Source of the DNA: a bacterium
GTDB lineage: Bacteria > BMS3Abin14
Assembly: GCA_020350725.1 (NCBI GenBank)
Contig: CP070719.1
Coordinates: 1,977,676 to 1,993,237, forward strand
Direction: 5' to 3'
Length of the DNA stretch: 15,562 nt
Positions within the stretch are counted from its first letter, which is position 1, and each line of letters opens with the position of its first letter. Shown piece after piece: positions 13,343-15,562 of this stretch. The notes under the pieces are model-generated. The model worked only from the letters and a program-made list of their open reading frames with translations. It was not told where the DNA came from and made no database searches. The position numbers and the translations under genes are program-made.

Positions 13343-14475
13343 TGGGCACGGCGACGACGAGGACGGTAGCTCTGTGCTGCGCTGCGGGGATCTTTCTCAC
13401 CGCCCTGGTGTCCCCGCAGGCCGGCGCATCAGAAGTCGGGGAGACATGGCGGGAGGCGGTGGACAAACGGTCCTGGCGGTTTCCCGGTGACCACGGATCC
13501 CACCCCGACTTCCGCACTGAATGGTGGTACTTCACCGGCAATGTGACCTCCGACTCCGGCCGACCCCTGGGTTACCAGCTGACCTTCTTCCGGACCGGGA
13601 TCAGGGACCGGCTGCCGGCGGATGGCAACAGGTGGTCCTTGCGTGACCTCTACCTGGCCCATTTCACCATAACCGACGTGGAGGGAGACAGGTTCCTCTG
13701 GTTCGAGAGGTCTTCCCGGGCCGGTCCGGGGCTGGCCGGCGCCCGGGAGGGGGCTCTTGACCTGTGGCTGTTCGACTGGACAGCGGCACAAAACGGGGAC
13801 GTGATCCGCCTCTCCGCCCGGGAGGAAGGGGCGGAACTCAGCCTTGAGCTTTCCCCCCGGAAGCCCCCTGTCCTCCACGGCCGGAGGGGAATCAGCCGGA
13901 AGGGAGAGGAGCCGGGGCAGGCTTCCTATTATTACTCGCTCACCAACCTGAAGACCGAGGGCACCCTGCAGCTGCCCGGTGGCGAGATGGTGAGGGTGAA
14001 AGGGAGAAGCTGGTTCGACCACGAGTTCGGATCGAACCAGCTGGCCCAGGACCAGAAGGGATGGGACTGGTTTGGCCTCCACCTGTCTGACGGCCGGGAG
14101 ATCATGGTCTATCGGCTCAGAAAGGTGGACGGCACTCTGGAGCCGACTTCTTCCGGCACCCTGGTGGAGGCCGACGGCACCGGGGTCCACCTGGAACTCG
14201 ATGACCTGTCAGTCGATCCAACGGGAACCTGGATAAGTCCCGCCAGCGGTGGAACCTATCCCAGCGGCTGGCGCATCCGGATCCCCTCGGCAGGCGTGGA
14301 TATCGACGTGGTTCCCGCCCTCCCGAACCAGGAACTGGTCACCGAGAGGACAGCCGGTGTTATCTACTGGGAGGGCGCCGTCACGGTGAGGGGACGGTCG
14401 GAGGGGGAGCCGGTCACCGGGGGAGGTTACGCCGAACTCACCGGATACGCCGGATCCATCGGTGGGCTCTTCTGA
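13342..14475 (+). CDS. Secreted CrtC/AttH-like lipocalin-domain protein
   Basis: A 377-residue exported protein with a signal peptide (hydrophobic about 9-24, likely cut after AGA at residue 29). It carries the family landmarks FPGDHGSHPDFRTEWWYF (47-64), SWFDHEFGS (223-231), GWDWFGL (240-246) and GYAELTGY (362-369), covering both lipocalin-like barrels. Relatives include the carotenoid hydratase CrtC N-domain and AttH; the solved structure of one relative suggested lipid binding. No lipobox: Cys12/13 follow VAL, which does not fit. ATG 13342 is chosen over GTG 13339 because GGGAGGAG (13332-13339) is better spaced. The TGATG overlap with the permease stop couples it to the ABC genes, implying that it binds or modifies the transported lipophilic substrate. 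Confidence 0.9.
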   Translation: MGTATTRTVALCCAAGIFLTALVSPQAGASEVGETWREAVDKRSWRFPGDHGSHPDFRTEWWYFTGNVTSDSGRPLGYQLTFFRTGIRDRLPADGNRWSLRDLYLAHFTITDVEGDRFLWFERSSRAGPGLAGAREGALDLWLFDWTAAQNGDVIRLSAREEGAELSLELSPRKPPVLHGRRGISRKGEEPGQASYYYSLTNLKTEGTLQLPGGEMVRVKGRSWFDHEFGSNQLAQDQKGWDWFGLHLSDGREIMVYRLRKVDGTLEPTSSGTLVEADGTGVHLELDDLSVDPTGTWISPASGGTYPSGWRIRIPSAGVDIDVVPALPNQELVTERTAGVIYWEGAVTVRGRSEGEPVTGGGYAELTGYAGSIGGLF

Positions 14476-14482
14476 GACATCC

Positions 14483-15562
14483 TTACTCCGCCGCTTTCTT
14501 CAGGATCTTCCGAATGGCATCCTGGTGCATCTCGTTGTTGATCAGACCGTGCAGCGGCTCCTGTCCCCTCATCTTCCAGAACTCGGAGTCGCTCCCGTGG
14601 CAGGCGATACACGTGCTCAGCCGGTTGATGTGGTCCAGTTCCTGCCTGTTGAAGGGTCTGGCTCCCTCGTGGGACGTCTCCTGGATCTGGACCCCGTTCT
14701 CGTCCACGATCCGCTCCAGCTCAAAGTCGATGGGGAGCCCGTTGGCCTCCGGCCGGTAGAAGCCAGATCCCAGCCCCCACGCTTTGGGCTGCGCGTGGCA
14801 GTCGACACACGTCCGTGCCTGGGCCGAGGTGGTGTGGGGTTGGACGGGGTTGGTGCCGAGGCCGCTGGTGTCGTCCACCGTTCGATAGATCCGGTTGAGG
14901 ATGAGGTTCCTGTCACCGTCCATCTGGGTGAAGATGGCCTGACAGCCGGGAATGAAAGGGCTCACCTTTCCCTCTGAGTTGATTCCCAGGACCGGCGTCT
15001 CCCATCTCAGGTAGGATCGCGACTCCGACCAGGTGTAAGCGGTGTTCTGACGGTTCTCCTTGCGTCCGGCCTTGCTGGGATCCGTTGTCTCGACGACGTT
15101 CAGCCAGTCACCGCTCGGCTTGCTGATATCCTGCTTGGCGTGGCAGCCGTAACACTGGGGAGCCCACCTCGCGTGGCAGGCGTAACACTCCAGTTTATCC
15201 ATGTGTCTCTGCAGGGCCACCATATTGGCGTATCCCAGGTCGCTGTATTGGATCTCCGAGATCTGGGGGACCACGTGCTCCTTACCCGTGAGCTTCGCCC
15301 TGAGGACGATCTTCCCGTCCTTCTCCTCGAGATTGGGATAGGGATTTCCCCAGGAGGTCTTCAGCTGCGACCGCCGCTGCATCGTCCCGTGGCAGTCCTC
15401 ACACTCGATCTCCACAGCTTGCCACTTCTTGCCGTAGATGTTGCCGTCGCCGTGGATCTCGCGTTCCGTGTGACAGTCGATGCACGTCATGCCCCGCGCG
15501 TAGTGCACGTTGGGCTCGAGGTGGTTGTAGAACTTACCGTGGAGCTGGCCCTGTTTGCCGCC
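14483..15562 (-). CDS. Multiheme c-type cytochrome, 5' end outside the window
   Basis: Partial: the frame is open to the window end, giving 359 visible residues. Six CxxCH heme sites are seen: CIDCH, CEDCH, CYACH, CYGCH, CVDCH and CIACH. Counting the GTG codon at 15508 as residue 1, they start at 9, 36, 108, 119, 234 and 300. That GTG is probably internal, since the reading frame continues upstream with cytochrome-like residues (LHGKFYNHLEPN). The third and fourth sites are only 11 residues apart. Such proteins are exported and carry electrons in the periplasm or at the outer surface in anaerobic respiration. I cannot place it in a named family. Its stop is seven bases from the lipocalin stop, tail to tail, with no room for a terminator. 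Confidence 0.92.
   Translation of the reverse strand, partial: GGKQGQLHGKFYNHLEPNVHYARGMTCIDCHTEREIHGDGNIYGKKWQAVEIECEDCHGTMQRRSQLKTSWGNPYPNLEEKDGKIVLRAKLTGKEHVVPQISEIQYSDLGYANMVALQRHMDKLECYACHARWAPQCYGCHAKQDISKPSGDWLNVVETTDPSKAGRKENRQNTAYTWSESRSYLRWETPVLGINSEGKVSPFIPGCQAIFTQMDGDRNLILNRIYRTVDDTSGLGTNPVQPHTTSAQARTCVDCHAQPKAWGLGSGFYRPEANGLPIDFELERIVDENGVQIQETSHEGARPFNRQELDHINRLSTCIACHGSDSEFWKMRGQEPLHGLINNEMHQDAIRKILKKAAE

Noticed and set aside
13342-13440. Lipoprotein signal in the lipocalin
   Set aside because: Cys12/13 are preceded by VAL, which does not match the lipobox; an ordinary signal peptide cleavage after AGA fits better.

Overview
The window (about 60% GC by eye) looks like chromosomal DNA of an environmental, probably anaerobic or microaerophilic bacterium. 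The gene set (a Tat-secreted TRAP binding protein, an anaerobe-type nitroreductase, a multiheme c-type cytochrome, KtrAB, a CBS-domain CLC) and the repeat-laden spacers fit Deltaproteobacteria/Desulfobacterota best. This is inference from gene style, not from a marker gene. No tRNA, rRNA, transposase, integrase, phage gene or CRISPR array was seen.

Layout. 1-575: gene-free; copy 1 of a ~300 bp intergenic repeat ending in a 58-bp tandem array, then a likely promoter. 576-1136: two-motif GDT1/TMEM165-family cation (probably Mn2+) transporter. 1413-1988: FMN nitroreductase. 2174-5327: TRAP transporter, dctQ and dctM overlapping and dctP behind its own likely promoter, closed by a strong hairpin terminator; the binding protein resembles the TakP/2-oxo-acid branch. 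5469-7229 (minus): CLC chloride protein with two CBS domains, divergent from 7497-9548, a KtrB-KtrA potassium uptake pair. 9549-10100: gene-free; several classes of intergenic repeat, including copy 2 of the element at 1-306. 10101-14475: a translationally coupled three-gene operon of ABC ATPase, duplicated FtsX/MacB-type permease and secreted CrtC/AttH-type lipocalin. 14483-15562 (minus): 3' part of a multiheme cytochrome c with six CxxCH motifs visible, running off the window.

How the genes work together. The divergent CLC and KtrAB genes form an ion and osmotic homeostasis block. The TRAP genes form a complete Na+-driven carboxylate importer. The ATPase-permease-lipocalin operon has the architecture of the poorly understood AttFGH-like systems and probably moves a lipid or lipophilic cargo across the envelope.

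The two most unusual features are that ATPase-permease-lipocalin operon and the intergenic repeat family. The latter comprises at least seven copies of a ~40-bp core, all in one orientation, plus a ~98% identical duplication of about 250 bp lying 9.8 kb apart. I found no clear evidence of a wholly new defence or mobile system.
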